Assembly: GCA_943914115.1 (NCBI GenBank)
Contig: CALUAU010000023.1
Span: 1 to 19,890, forward strand
Direction of reading: 5' to 3'
From: an uncultured Microbacteriaceae bacterium
Lineage (GTDB): Bacteria > Actinomycetota > Actinomycetes > Actinomycetales > Microbacteriaceae
Length of the DNA stretch: 19,890 nt
Position numbers and translations under genes: made by a program. The notes below the pieces were generated by a model. It saw only the letters and a list, made by a program, of their open reading frames with translations. It searched no databases and was not told the DNA's origin. Below, one piece after another: positions 1 to 6,813 of this stretch (position 1 is the stretch's first letter; every line of letters starts with the position of its first letter).

Positions 1-292
1 GTATAAATGGTCGCGCCCCAAACGCTGGCGGCGGACCTGCACGGTGGGACACCTCAATGAAGCGATCGAGTTTGGCTCTGTCCATGGCATCTTCCGCGCG
101 CAACAAGACCCCGAGCAGCGACAAGAGACCGCCAAGCACCGCATCTCGTTTAGCGCTGGTGCACAACAATCGATGGGCCGCAGGCTGGTTACCTTCGCGG
201 ATCGCTTCGAACAACGCGATGGTTTCGAGCCACGAGCCACTGTCGGGACGCGGCATAGGTTCGGGAGATGGCTTAGAAGTTCCAGTCGTCAT
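1..292 (-). CDS. Unknown protein, third gene of the nrdI-nrdF operon (partial, runs off left edge)
   Basis: An open frame runs from ATG at 292-290 to the window edge without a stop (97 codons visible). This start has a good Shine-Dalgarno (GGGAGAGGA, about 8 nt upstream) inside the end of nrdF, and the gene overlaps nrdF by 20 nt. Both facts suggest translational coupling in one operon. A second in-frame ATG at 256-254 has no visible SD. After a short Ser/Pro-rich N-terminus the protein looks mainly helical (LETIALFEAIREGNQ, VLGGLLSLLGVLLRAEDAMD), with no signal peptide, no clear membrane segment and no motif I recognise. It is not NrdE or NrdH, which are the expected companions. Its function is unknown. 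Its position suggests a link to ribonucleotide reduction, but that is inference. Confidence 0.7.
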   Translation of the reverse strand, partial: MTTGTSKPSPEPMPRPDSGSWLETIALFEAIREGNQPAAHRLLCTSAKRDAVLGGLLSLLGVLLRAEDAMDRAKLDRFIEVSHRAGPPPAFGARPFI

Positions 293-1301
293 CCGTGGTG
301 TCCTCTCCCTTGCCAATGACGTAGCTCGATCCCGAACCACTGAAGAAGTCGTGATTCTCGTCGCTGCCGGGTGAGAGCGCAGCCAGGATCTCGGGTTTTA
401 CCTGCGTTTCTTCGGCGGTGAATCGCTGCGGATAGCCGAGGTTCATGAGGGCTTTGTTGGCGTTGTAGCGCACAAATACCGCGACATCATCCATGAGTCC
501 GAGCGGCTCGTAGAGTTCACCCGAGTACTGCAGTTCGAGTTCATAGAGCTCTTCGAGCAGTGCAAAGGTGAAGTCGTGCATTTCTGCCTGTTTGGCTTCG
601 CCATAGGTTTCGAGTCCGCGCTGGTATTTGTAGCCCGAGTAATACCCGTGCACTGCTTTGTCGCGCAGGATCAGCCGGATCATATCGGCGGTGTTGGTGA
701 GGGTTGCGTGCACCGAGAAGTGCAGCGGCAAATAGAACCCGGCGTACAGCAGCAGTGATGAGAGCAGCGTCGATGACACCTTCCGCTTCAGCGGATCCGA
801 CCCGTAGTAGTGCTGCAGCACCTTTTTGCACCGTTCCTGCAGCAGATCGTTGCCGATTGCCCAGCGATAGGCCGAGTCGATTTCGGGGGTTGAGGTGAGC
901 GTCGAGAACACCGACGAGTACGAGCGGGCATGCACCGACTGCATGAACGCGATGTTGGTGTAGACCGCCTCTTCGTGCTCGGTGCGCGCATCCTGAATCT
1001 GGCAGATCTCACCGACGGTGGCCTGCACGGTGTCGAGCATGGTCAGACCCGTAAACACCCGCATGGTGAGAGTGCGTTCCACTTCGCTCATTTGCTGCCA
1101 GGCCGGCAGGTCGTTTGAAAGCGGCACCTTCTCGGGGAGCCAGAAGTTGGCGGTGAGCCGATTCCACACTTCGAGATCTTTGTTGTCGGCGATGCGGTTC
1201 CAGTTGATGGGGCGCAGCCGCGCGGTGGGGTCATGCCGATAACTCGGCGGGGTGACCGAGAGTTCGGTGACGAGTCGAGGGGATGCAGATGAGTCGGTCA
1301 T
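273..1301 (-). CDS. nrdF: Ribonucleotide reductase small (beta) subunit NrdF, class Ie-like (QSK variant)
   Basis: 342 aa. This is the radical-carrying subunit that pairs with NrdE to make deoxyribonucleotides in the cytoplasm. The start ATG (1301-1299) forms an ATGA overlap with the nrdI stop and has GAAGGA upstream. A longer frame to 1475 only reads through nrdI. Family signatures include TNIAFM, VHARSYSS, LTNTADMIRLILRD, AVHGYY and the R1-binding tail DDDWNF. Class Ib NrdF uses four carboxylates and two histidines for its dimetal site. Here the first Asp (D90), both His (H124, H218) and the radical Tyr (Y128) are present, but the three Glu ligands are Q121, S181 and K215. The spacings of 31, 60 and 34 residues match D67/E98/E158/E192 of the enterobacterial enzyme. 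Q/S/K is the pattern described for metal-free class Ie enzymes, which use a DOPA radical made from the Tyr with NrdI. The family is certain. The metal-free mechanism is inferred from residues. Confidence 0.95.
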   Translation of the reverse strand: MTDSSASPRLVTELSVTPPSYRHDPTARLRPINWNRIADNKDLEVWNRLTANFWLPEKVPLSNDLPAWQQMSEVERTLTMRVFTGLTMLDTVQATVGEICQIQDARTEHEEAVYTNIAFMQSVHARSYSSVFSTLTSTPEIDSAYRWAIGNDLLQERCKKVLQHYYGSDPLKRKVSSTLLSSLLLYAGFYLPLHFSVHATLTNTADMIRLILRDKAVHGYYSGYKYQRGLETYGEAKQAEMHDFTFALLEELYELELQYSGELYEPLGLMDDVAVFVRYNANKALMNLGYPQRFTAEETQVKPEILAALSPGSDENHDFFSGSGSSYVIGKGEDTTDDDWNF

Positions 1302-1852
1302 ACAGGTTGTCCTTCGGTGATCAATGGTTGGCTGCGTTCGGAAGCTGACGGGTCGTGCAAATCGATGGGCTTCGGCTGGATGCGCGCCCAAAACTCGGTG
1401 AGTCCCTCGTTGACCCGCTCCACATCCCGGTCGGTGCCGAGCAGTTCGAAGCGATAGAGCTCGGGCACCTGACACTTGGCCGAGATAATGGGGCCAGCGA
1501 GGCAGTAGTACTCACCGAAGTTGGTGTTTCCGGCGGTGATGACGCCGCGAATGAGGGCGCGATTGGCGGGGTCGTTGAGAAACTGGATCACCTGCTTGGG
1601 CACGGCGCCGCTACGTTCTCCCCCGCCATATGTCGGAACGACCAGTACAAACGGTCGGGTGACCCGAATCATCCCCTCAACTCGGGGGCGCAGCGGAATA
1701 CGAACCGCATCTCGATCAAGCCGGTCGACGAACCGCCGGGTGTTTTCGGAAACGCTCGAGAAGTACACCAGGTCGGGTGAGTCGGCTCCTGCCAAGACCC
1801 GCACGTCCTGGGTGGTACGAACTGATCGGCGCACACTTGCACCTGTGCTCAT
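1298..1852 (-). CDS. nrdI: Flavodoxin-like NrdI, activator of NrdF
   Basis: 184 aa. NrdI is an FMN protein that supplies the oxidant (superoxide or peroxide) needed to form the radical in class Ib and class Ie NrdF. The FMN phosphate loop is visible as FSSVSENTRRFVDRL (residues 31-45). The family core follows as VVPTYGGGER, GAVPKQVIQFLNDPANR, GVITAGNTNFGEYYCLAG and VPELYRFELLGT. The chosen start, ATG at 1852-1850, has a strong SD (GGAGGG). A possible upstream start at 1882 would place that SD inside the coding region and inside an NrdR box. The gene overlaps nrdF by 4 nt. No nrdH precedes it and no nrdE lies between nrdI and nrdF, unlike the common nrdHIEF order. Two NrdR boxes lie just upstream, so repression by NrdR is likely. 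Confidence 0.93.
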   Translation of the reverse strand: MSTGASVRRSVRTTQDVRVLAGADSPDLVYFSSVSENTRRFVDRLDRDAVRIPLRPRVEGMIRVTRPFVLVVPTYGGGERSGAVPKQVIQFLNDPANRALIRGVITAGNTNFGEYYCLAGPIISAKCQVPELYRFELLGTDRDVERVNEGLTEFWARIQPKPIDLHDPSASERSQPLITEGQPV

Positions 1853-1873
1853 TTCACTCCCCCCTCCAACTCG

Positions 1874-1889
1874 CCACAACATCTAGTGG
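1874..1889 (-). promoter_or_regulatory. NrdR box, proximal copy
   Basis: A 16-bp near-palindrome, read on the minus strand as CCACTAGATGTTGTGG, 22 bp before the nrdI start. It matches the actinobacterial form of the NrdR operator (ACACTAGATGTTGTG-like). Its core is identical to the distal copy 31 bp away. NrdR is the ATP/dATP-sensing repressor of ribonucleotide reductase genes. The match is from remembered consensus, not from a matrix search. Confidence 0.8.
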
Positions 1890-1904
1890 ACATTCAGGCA
1901 ATCA

Positions 1905-1920
1905 GCACAACATCTAGTGT
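1905..1920 (-). promoter_or_regulatory. NrdR box, distal copy
   Basis: Read on the minus strand as ACACTAGATGTTGTGC. It shares the 13-base core CACTAGATGTTGT(G) with the proximal box. The centre-to-centre distance is 31 bp, about three helical turns, so both sites face the same side of the DNA as expected for cooperative NrdR binding. It lies between nrdI (minus) and pckG (plus) but much nearer to nrdI. Confidence 0.8.
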
Positions 1921-2081
1921 CTGCTTGAACAGTACACCCTCAAGTACGACACGCCCATGCTTGAGAGTTCGCGTTGCCGAACATTAGAGTTGGCGCAAAT
2001 ATCAGGGTGGCTGCGAACCGTCCGATTCGCGGTTCCACACGGGCTGTGCGCGGCCCGAAAGTCAACGAGTGAGGTTGTGCG

Positions 2082-3959
2082 ATGAGCGAACCGAACAGGA
2101 TTCCAATTCCTGACGAAATTTCCAACGAGAGCATCCGAACGTTCGTATCCGAGTGGGCCAAGATCACCGAACCCGAGCGCATCGAGCTAGTTTCGGCGGC
2201 CGACGATGCCAGGCTCATCAATGAGGCGCTCGCTGCCGGTGAGCTCTTTCCCGCCGGTGACAACCGCTACTATTCGCGGTCACACCCGGGCGACACCGCC
2301 CGCTCTGAAGAGCGCACGCTTGTGGCCACCTCCAACCCCGCCGATCGCGGTCGCTACAACAACTGGCAGCCAACAGCGGAAGTGAAGCCGCAGCTCATCG
2401 AACGGATGCGCGGCGCATCCCGAGGCAAGACAATGTATGTCGTCCCCTACCTCATGGCACCCACCGGTAGCCCGCTTGCTCCCTATGCCGCCGGTGTCGA
2501 ACTCACCGACAATCGCGGCGTCGTGCTGCAGATGATCCGCATGGCTCGCGTGGGAATCGACCACTTCGCCACGCTTACCGACCCCGACTTCTTTGTGCGC
2601 GGCGTGCAGGTCACCGGCAATCCGGATGCACTCGGCCACGGCACTGCCAATGACCAACGACTGTTCGCCACCATTGCCGACGAGCGCACCATTCTCCACT
2701 TTGGCTCGGCTTACGGCGGCAATGCCCTCCTCGGCAAAATCGCGCACGCCCTACGTCAAGCCTCCTACGACGGCCGCAGTTCAGGTCGATTCCTCGCAGA
2801 ACAGTTCCTGCTGCTCGGCGTTCGCGACCTCGAAACCGGCAAGACCGCACATATCTGCGGCGGGTTCCCCAGCGCCTCCGGCAAAACGAACCTGGCCATG
2901 ACGCTACCGCCCCAAGCACTCGGAGAGCGATACCGGGTTGACTTCTACGGCGACGATATTGCCTGGATGTGGGTGGATGACGACGGCTGCCTACGCGCAA
3001 TCAACCCCGAAAACGGCGCCTTTGGCGTGGCCAAGAACACGAACGAAGTCACGAATCCGACCGCAATGGAAGCAATCGCACCGGGTTCGGGAGCCATCTT
3101 CACCAACACCGCCTACAACGAACGCACCGGCGAGGTGTGGTGGGAGGGACTCACCCCGCAGCCACCAGCCAACCTCGATGGCTGGCTCGACTGGACCGGC
3201 GCATCGATTGCCGAGCGTCAACCAGCAGAGCAATCCGCACCGTGGGCGCATCCGAACAGCCGATTCACGGTGGCACTCGACCGCATCCCCAACCTCGCTG
3301 CCGATGCCGCCGACCCCGCCGGTGTGGTGGTGGACGCCATTATCTTCGGTGGCCGCACCCGCGACCGCGAACCACTTATTCGCGCGATCGAAACGGTTGC
3401 TGACGGTGTCTACGACGGGCTCACGCTGGGCGCCGAGGCAACATTTGCCGCCGAGGGCCTCGACGGCCAGCTGCGATACGACCCCATGTCGATGCGTCCA
3501 TTCTTCTCGTACTCCGAAGGCCGCTACGCCCAGCACTGGCTCGACGTGTTGAGTCAGGTGCGACAGCTGCCCGTTTTCGCGCACGTCAACTGGTTCCAGC
3601 GCGCCCCTGAAGATGGGCACTACCTGTGGCCCGGCTACCGCGAAAACTTGCGCGCACTCAACTGGCTGATGCAGTACCGGGCGGGAGATGTACACGGACA
3701 GCAGACCCCGGTGGGCGTTATCCCAACGGCAGCCGAGCTCGACCTCAGCGGACTCGAGATTCCCGCGGCCGATCTCGAACAGCTGCTGCAGATCGACACC
3801 GACCGCTGGATGGAAGAGTGCCAGTACCGGCAAGAACACCTGGCAGAACTGCCCGACCTTCCCGCCGAGATTTGGGATGCGCATCGCAAGCTGCGCGCGG
3901 CGCTCGCCGAGCAAGCGTTTGTGGCTGAATCCTCTGCATCTGCCATCAGTGGCGAGTGA
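2082..3959 (+). CDS. pckG: Phosphoenolpyruvate carboxykinase, GTP-type, divergent metal site
   Basis: 625 aa, about the family's usual length. The enzyme interconverts oxaloacetate + GTP and PEP + GDP + CO2 in the cytoplasm. ATG at 2082 has GTGAGG upstream. Family signatures in order: RTLVATSNPADRGRYNNW, TMYVVPYLMAPTGSPLAPY, YGGNALLGK (K219), the P-loop GGFPSASGKTNLAM (K268), FYGDDIAWM (D292), HPNSRF (N392, R394), IFGGR, YDPMSMRPFF, and VNWFQRAPEDGHYLWPGYREN. Set against the vertebrate enzyme, the Mn ligand Asp311 is kept (D292), but Lys244 is I220 and His264 is Q241. The reactive P-loop Cys288 is S266. Assignment to the PEPCK superfamily is firm. Normal PEPCK activity is likely but less certain given these changes. 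The gene is transcribed alone, away from nrdI, and ends at a hairpin terminator. Confidence 0.93.
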   Translation: MSEPNRIPIPDEISNESIRTFVSEWAKITEPERIELVSAADDARLINEALAAGELFPAGDNRYYSRSHPGDTARSEERTLVATSNPADRGRYNNWQPTAEVKPQLIERMRGASRGKTMYVVPYLMAPTGSPLAPYAAGVELTDNRGVVLQMIRMARVGIDHFATLTDPDFFVRGVQVTGNPDALGHGTANDQRLFATIADERTILHFGSAYGGNALLGKIAHALRQASYDGRSSGRFLAEQFLLLGVRDLETGKTAHICGGFPSASGKTNLAMTLPPQALGERYRVDFYGDDIAWMWVDDDGCLRAINPENGAFGVAKNTNEVTNPTAMEAIAPGSGAIFTNTAYNERTGEVWWEGLTPQPPANLDGWLDWTGASIAERQPAEQSAPWAHPNSRFTVALDRIPNLAADAADPAGVVVDAIIFGGRTRDREPLIRAIETVADGVYDGLTLGAEATFAAEGLDGQLRYDPMSMRPFFSYSEGRYAQHWLDVLSQVRQLPVFAHVNWFQRAPEDGHYLWPGYRENLRALNWLMQYRAGDVHGQQTPVGVIPTAAELDLSGLEIPAADLEQLLQIDTDRWMEECQYRQEHLAELPDLPAEIWDAHRKLRAALAEQAFVAESSASAISGE

Positions 3960-3980
3960 GCGAGCATAATCGTGGAGACA

Positions 3981-4025
3981 AAATGACCCCCAGCCGAGGA
4001 TTACATCCCAGGTTGGGGGTCATTT
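3981..4025. terminator. Bidirectional hairpin terminator between pckG and tRNA-Leu
   Basis: The arms 3981-3995 (AAATGACCCCCAGCC) and 4011-4025 (GGTTGGGGGTCATTT) pair over 15 bp with one G-T wobble around a 15-nt loop. AT-rich stem ends give a short T run in both directions. It sits 21 bp after the pckG stop and just beyond the 3' end of the oppositely oriented tRNA-Leu, so it can serve both. Its AAATGACCC arm recurs in the nested hairpin at 19577-19645. Confidence 0.85.
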
Positions 4026-4029
4026 CACA

Positions 4030-4116
4030 TGGTGCGCAAGGGGGGACTTGAACCCCCACGCCCGCAAAGGCACACGGACCTGAACCGTGCGCGTCTACCA
4101 ATTCCGCCACTCGCGC
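4030..4116 (-). tRNA. tRNA-Leu (anticodon CAG)
   Basis: 87 nt including an encoded CCA. The acceptor arms are GCGCGAG (5') and CTTGCGC (3'), with one G-T pair, then discriminator A and CCA. The D-arm region TGGCGGAATTGGTAGA is typical of tRNA-Leu. The anticodon loop TTCAGGT gives CAG, which reads CUG codons. A long variable arm (TGCCTTTGCGGGCG region) marks a class II tRNA. The T arm is GGGGGTTCAAGTCCCCC. A possible minus-strand -10 element TAACGT lies at 4132-4127. Confidence 0.95.
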
Positions 4117-4239
4117 GCGACTGACAACGTTACCACTGACTGAACCAAAATGCGAAATGCATCCACGCTTGCCAGGTTTCGCATCCGCAATGATTCACGC
4201 GAACCCGCACCAAACCACCAGGGTTTCAGCCAATCCAAC

Positions 4240-4245
4240 TACACT
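4240..4245 (+). promoter_or_regulatory. Candidate -10 element for the fhaA-pknA operon
   Basis: TACACT fits the actinobacterial TANNNT -10 pattern and lies 67 bp before the fhaA start, in the otherwise featureless gap 4117-4312. No convincing -35 is visible, so this is only a candidate. Confidence 0.3.
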
Positions 4246-4312
4246 GCGAGCAAGGCATCTTCGTGACCCGTCACGGAGTTCACCGATACGACTGCGGCCA
4301 TGAAGGATGAAC

Positions 4313-5026
4313 GTGGGATTTCTCGACAAATTTGAACGTGGGCTTGAACGAGCCTTCAATGGCGCGTTCGCCAAAACGTTCCGGTCGGGTCTGCAGCCGG
4401 TAGAGATTGCGGCTGCTCTCAAACGCGAGCTCGACACCCGAGCTGCCGTCGTCTCGCGTGATCGCGTGCTCGTGCCCAATGAGTTTCAGGTGGTCGTCTC
4501 GGCCAGCGACTACGACCGGCTCAATACGCTCGGCAACTCGCTACAAAACTCACTGCTCGACGAAATCGAACGGCACGCCGCACAGCAGCACTATCAGTTC
4601 GCCGGCCCCCTCTCGGTGCAGCTGCTCACCTCTGAACAGCTCAGCGAGGGCCAGCTCGAGGTGAGTTCACGCTCGGTCGAAGGTCGCGTCAGCTGGGTTC
4701 CGGTGCTCGAAGTTGCTGGGCAGCGTTTCCCCATCCAATCAGGATCCAATGTGATCGGCCGCGGAAGTGACGCGCACATCACCATCCACGACAACGGTGC
4801 CTCACGCCGTCACGCCGAAGTGATCTGGGATGGTCACCGGGCGGGGCTGCGCGACCTGGGGTCAACCAACGGCACCAAACTCAACGGCCGACGAGTCGCT
4901 CAGGCCGCGCTCGAACCCAATTCACTCATTGAAATCGGCCGCACCCAGCTACAGTTTCGTATCGTGCCCCAAGCCGAACCGAGCACTGCAACTCGTCACA
5001 TGCACAACCCGGGAGGTCGTCGATGA
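4313..5026 (+). CDS. fhaA: FhaA, DUF3662 plus FHA-domain protein
   Basis: 237 aa. The N-terminal DUF3662/FhaA domain (about 1-118: MGFLDKFERGLERAFNGAF, LQPVEIAAALKRELD) is followed by an FHA phosphothreonine-binding domain (about 145-217). The FHA domain shows IGRGSDAHI, SRRH and DLGSTNGTKLNGRRV. FHA proteins of this locus bind threonine-phosphorylated partners of PknA/PknB, such as MviN-type flippases in mycobacteria. I chose the GTG at 4313 because GAAGGA lies 5 nt before it and the product then starts MGFLDKFER, as family members do. The ATG at 4307 would overlap that SD. The protein is much shorter than mycobacterial FhaA because the long linker is missing. It is the first gene of the operon and overlaps fhaB by 4 nt (ATGA). 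Confidence 0.93.
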   Translation: MGFLDKFERGLERAFNGAFAKTFRSGLQPVEIAAALKRELDTRAAVVSRDRVLVPNEFQVVVSASDYDRLNTLGNSLQNSLLDEIERHAAQQHYQFAGPLSVQLLTSEQLSEGQLEVSSRSVEGRVSWVPVLEVAGQRFPIQSGSNVIGRGSDAHITIHDNGASRRHAEVIWDGHRAGLRDLGSTNGTKLNGRRVAQAALEPNSLIEIGRTQLQFRIVPQAEPSTATRHMHNPGGRR

Positions 5027-5544
5027 GCGGTGAATTGACGATGCTCGTGATCCGCCTCGTTTTTTTGGCGATGATGTGGATCTTCATCTTCTCGATCATC
5101 TACGCCCTGCGCAGCGACCTGTTCGGTTCACGCTCGCAGGACTATCAGAAGGCGATCGAAAAACAACAATCACGCCAGCAGACCTACGCGGCTGCCCCGC
5201 AGCAGACGCCGGTAGCGGTTGGTGCCGGCGCGCCCGCCACAACCAGCGAACCCGCCGAACCGACCCATCTGGTGATCACTTCCGGGCCGCGCCGCGGCGA
5301 AAAGCTGTCGCTCAGCCAGGCACCCCTCACCATCGGTCGAGCCAGCGACTCTGACCTCGTGATCAACGACGACTACACCTCCACCCGCCACGCCCGACTG
5401 CTCAACTGGGACGGGCGCTGGATGGTGCAAGACCTCGACTCGACCAACGGCACGTTCGTCAACGGCGAGCGCGTAGCCCAGCCAACCGAACTGCGCCGGG
5501 GCGTTTCGGTTCGCATCGGTACGACCTCGTTTGAGCTCCAATAG
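5023..5544 (+). CDS. fhaB: FhaB (FipA-like), membrane-anchored FHA protein
   Basis: 173 aa. One N-terminal membrane segment (about residues 7-29, LVIRLVFLAMMWIFIFSIIY) is followed by a Gln/Ala/Pro-rich linker. The cytoplasmic FHA domain spans about 85-172 and shows LTIGRASDSDLVI, TSTRHARL and DLDSTNGTFVNGERV. In mycobacteria the homologue links PknA/PknB signalling to the divisome. The key FHA residues (GR, S..RH, NG) are all present. It starts inside the fhaA stop codon and ends 18 bp before the phosphatase start. Confidence 0.93.
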   Translation: MSGELTMLVIRLVFLAMMWIFIFSIIYALRSDLFGSRSQDYQKAIEKQQSRQQTYAAAPQQTPVAVGAGAPATTSEPAEPTHLVITSGPRRGEKLSLSQAPLTIGRASDSDLVINDDYTSTRHARLLNWDGRWMVQDLDSTNGTFVNGERVAQPTELRRGVSVRIGTTSFELQ

Positions 5545-5562
5545 GGGTCGGTGAACCACACT

Positions 5563-6813
5563 ATGGTCAAGTTCGTGCGCGCGGGCGCGGTTTCACACGT
5601 TGGTCGAGTGCGGGCTAACAACCAAGACTCGGGCTTTGTAGGAACCGTGCTGCACGGTGTTGCCGACGGCATGGGTGGCCACGCCGGTGGTGATGTCGCG
5701 TCGTCAATTGCCGTGAAGCATATCGCCGCCCACGAACAGCGCTACGAAACTGTCGACGAGGCAAAAGCCGGCCTGACCGAACTACTCCACGAGGCAAACG
5801 AACTCATCATCGAGGCCGTTTCCGAACATCCCGAACTCGCCGGGATGGGCACCACCGCCGACCTCGTCACCCTCGTTGGCGACCAGCTCGTGATCGGGCA
5901 TATTGGCGACTCGCGAGTGTATCGTTACCGCGACGGCGAGCTGCACCAGGTCACCGTCGACCACACGTTCGTGCAGCGGCTCGTGGATGCCGGCCGCATC
6001 ACCCCCGAAGAAGCGCTCGTGCATCCCCGCCGTTCGGTGCTGATGCGCGTGCTCGGCGATGTCGAAACCGAACCCGATATCGACACCTACGTGTTCGACG
6101 CCGTTGATGGCGACCGCTGGCTGCTGTGCTCAGACGGGCTCGCGGGCTATGTTGACGAAGACCGCATCAGTGAGGTGATCGGTCGACGCGACGAGTCGTC
6201 CCGCGAAGTTGGTGATGACCTCATCCAGCTCGCCCTCGACAATGGCGCCCCCGACAACGTCACCGTTGTCGTACTCGAAATCGGTAAAACCGAACTCGAG
6301 CCGATCCGCCCGAAACTGGTGGGCTCAGCCGCAAATCCGCTGCGCTATGAAGCCAACGAACCCAAGCGTCGAGTGCGTCGCATGCTTCCCGATGTGCTGC
6401 AATCGCGCCGCCGCATCGCCGCCCGCCCCGAAAACGAAGAGTTCGTGGCACCCAGCGACGAATACCTCGACAAGCTCATCGCCGAAGACCGCAATATGCG
6501 CCGCTGGCGTCGAGTCACCTGGGCGGCGAGCATCCTGCTTGTACTCAGCATCGCCGCCGGCGCGTCAGCACTCGCCTACGACTGGACCCAGCGCCAGTAC
6601 TACGTCGGTATCGACAATGATCGAGTGGCCATCTACCAGGGCGTCAACGCCCAGCTCGGCCCGGTCTCACTGAGCCATGTAATCGAACCAACCGACCTCG
6701 AAGTCGACAAGCTTCCCGTTTATCAACAGATGCAGGTGAGCTCAACCATTCCATTCAATTCGATAGCAGATGCGCGAGCACTCGTCGAAAGGCTTGAACG
6801 TGCAGTCGACTAG
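5563..6813 (+). CDS. pstP: PP2C-type Ser/Thr protein phosphatase PstP
   Basis: 416 aa. It removes phosphate from the partner kinases PknA/PknB and their targets. The cytoplasmic PP2C domain covers about residues 5-240. Its metal-binding motifs are NNQDSG (D22), VADGMGGHAGGD (D35), IGDSRVYRY, LLCSDGLAGY (D191) and PDNVTVVVLEI (D231). A basic juxtamembrane stretch and one membrane segment (about 319-340) lead to an extracytoplasmic tail of some 75 residues. I preferred ATG 5563 because GGTGA lies 8 nt upstream. The in-frame GTG at 5551 has its G-rich stretch too close. The end overlaps the next gene by 14 nt. Confidence 0.93.
   Translation: MVKFVRAGAVSHVGRVRANNQDSGFVGTVLHGVADGMGGHAGGDVASSIAVKHIAAHEQRYETVDEAKAGLTELLHEANELIIEAVSEHPELAGMGTTADLVTLVGDQLVIGHIGDSRVYRYRDGELHQVTVDHTFVQRLVDAGRITPEEALVHPRRSVLMRVLGDVETEPDIDTYVFDAVDGDRWLLCSDGLAGYVDEDRISEVIGRRDESSREVGDDLIQLALDNGAPDNVTVVVLEIGKTELEPIRPKLVGSAANPLRYEANEPKRRVRRMLPDVLQSRRRIAARPENEEFVAPSDEYLDKLIAEDRNMRRWRRVTWAASILLVLSIAAGASALAYDWTQRQYYVGIDNDRVAIYQGVNAQLGPVSLSHVIEPTDLEVDKLPVYQQMQVSSTIPFNSIADARALVERLERAVD

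Noticed and set aside
1302..1475. N-terminal extension of the nrdF frame by 58 codons
   Set aside because: It overlaps nrdI coding sequence, is Arg-rich, and the ATGA-coupled start with SD at 1301 gives the normal NrdF N-terminus.
1355..1780. 141-codon open frame antisense to nrdI
   Set aside because: It is a shadow of nrdI with no independent evidence.
2015..2035. GAACCG/CGGTTC inverted repeat upstream of pckG as an operator
   Set aside because: Six-base arms are too short to support a regulator call in GC-rich DNA.
2991..3914. 307-codon open frame antisense to pckG
   Set aside because: It is a GC-rich shadow of a well-supported gene, with no SD or family motif.
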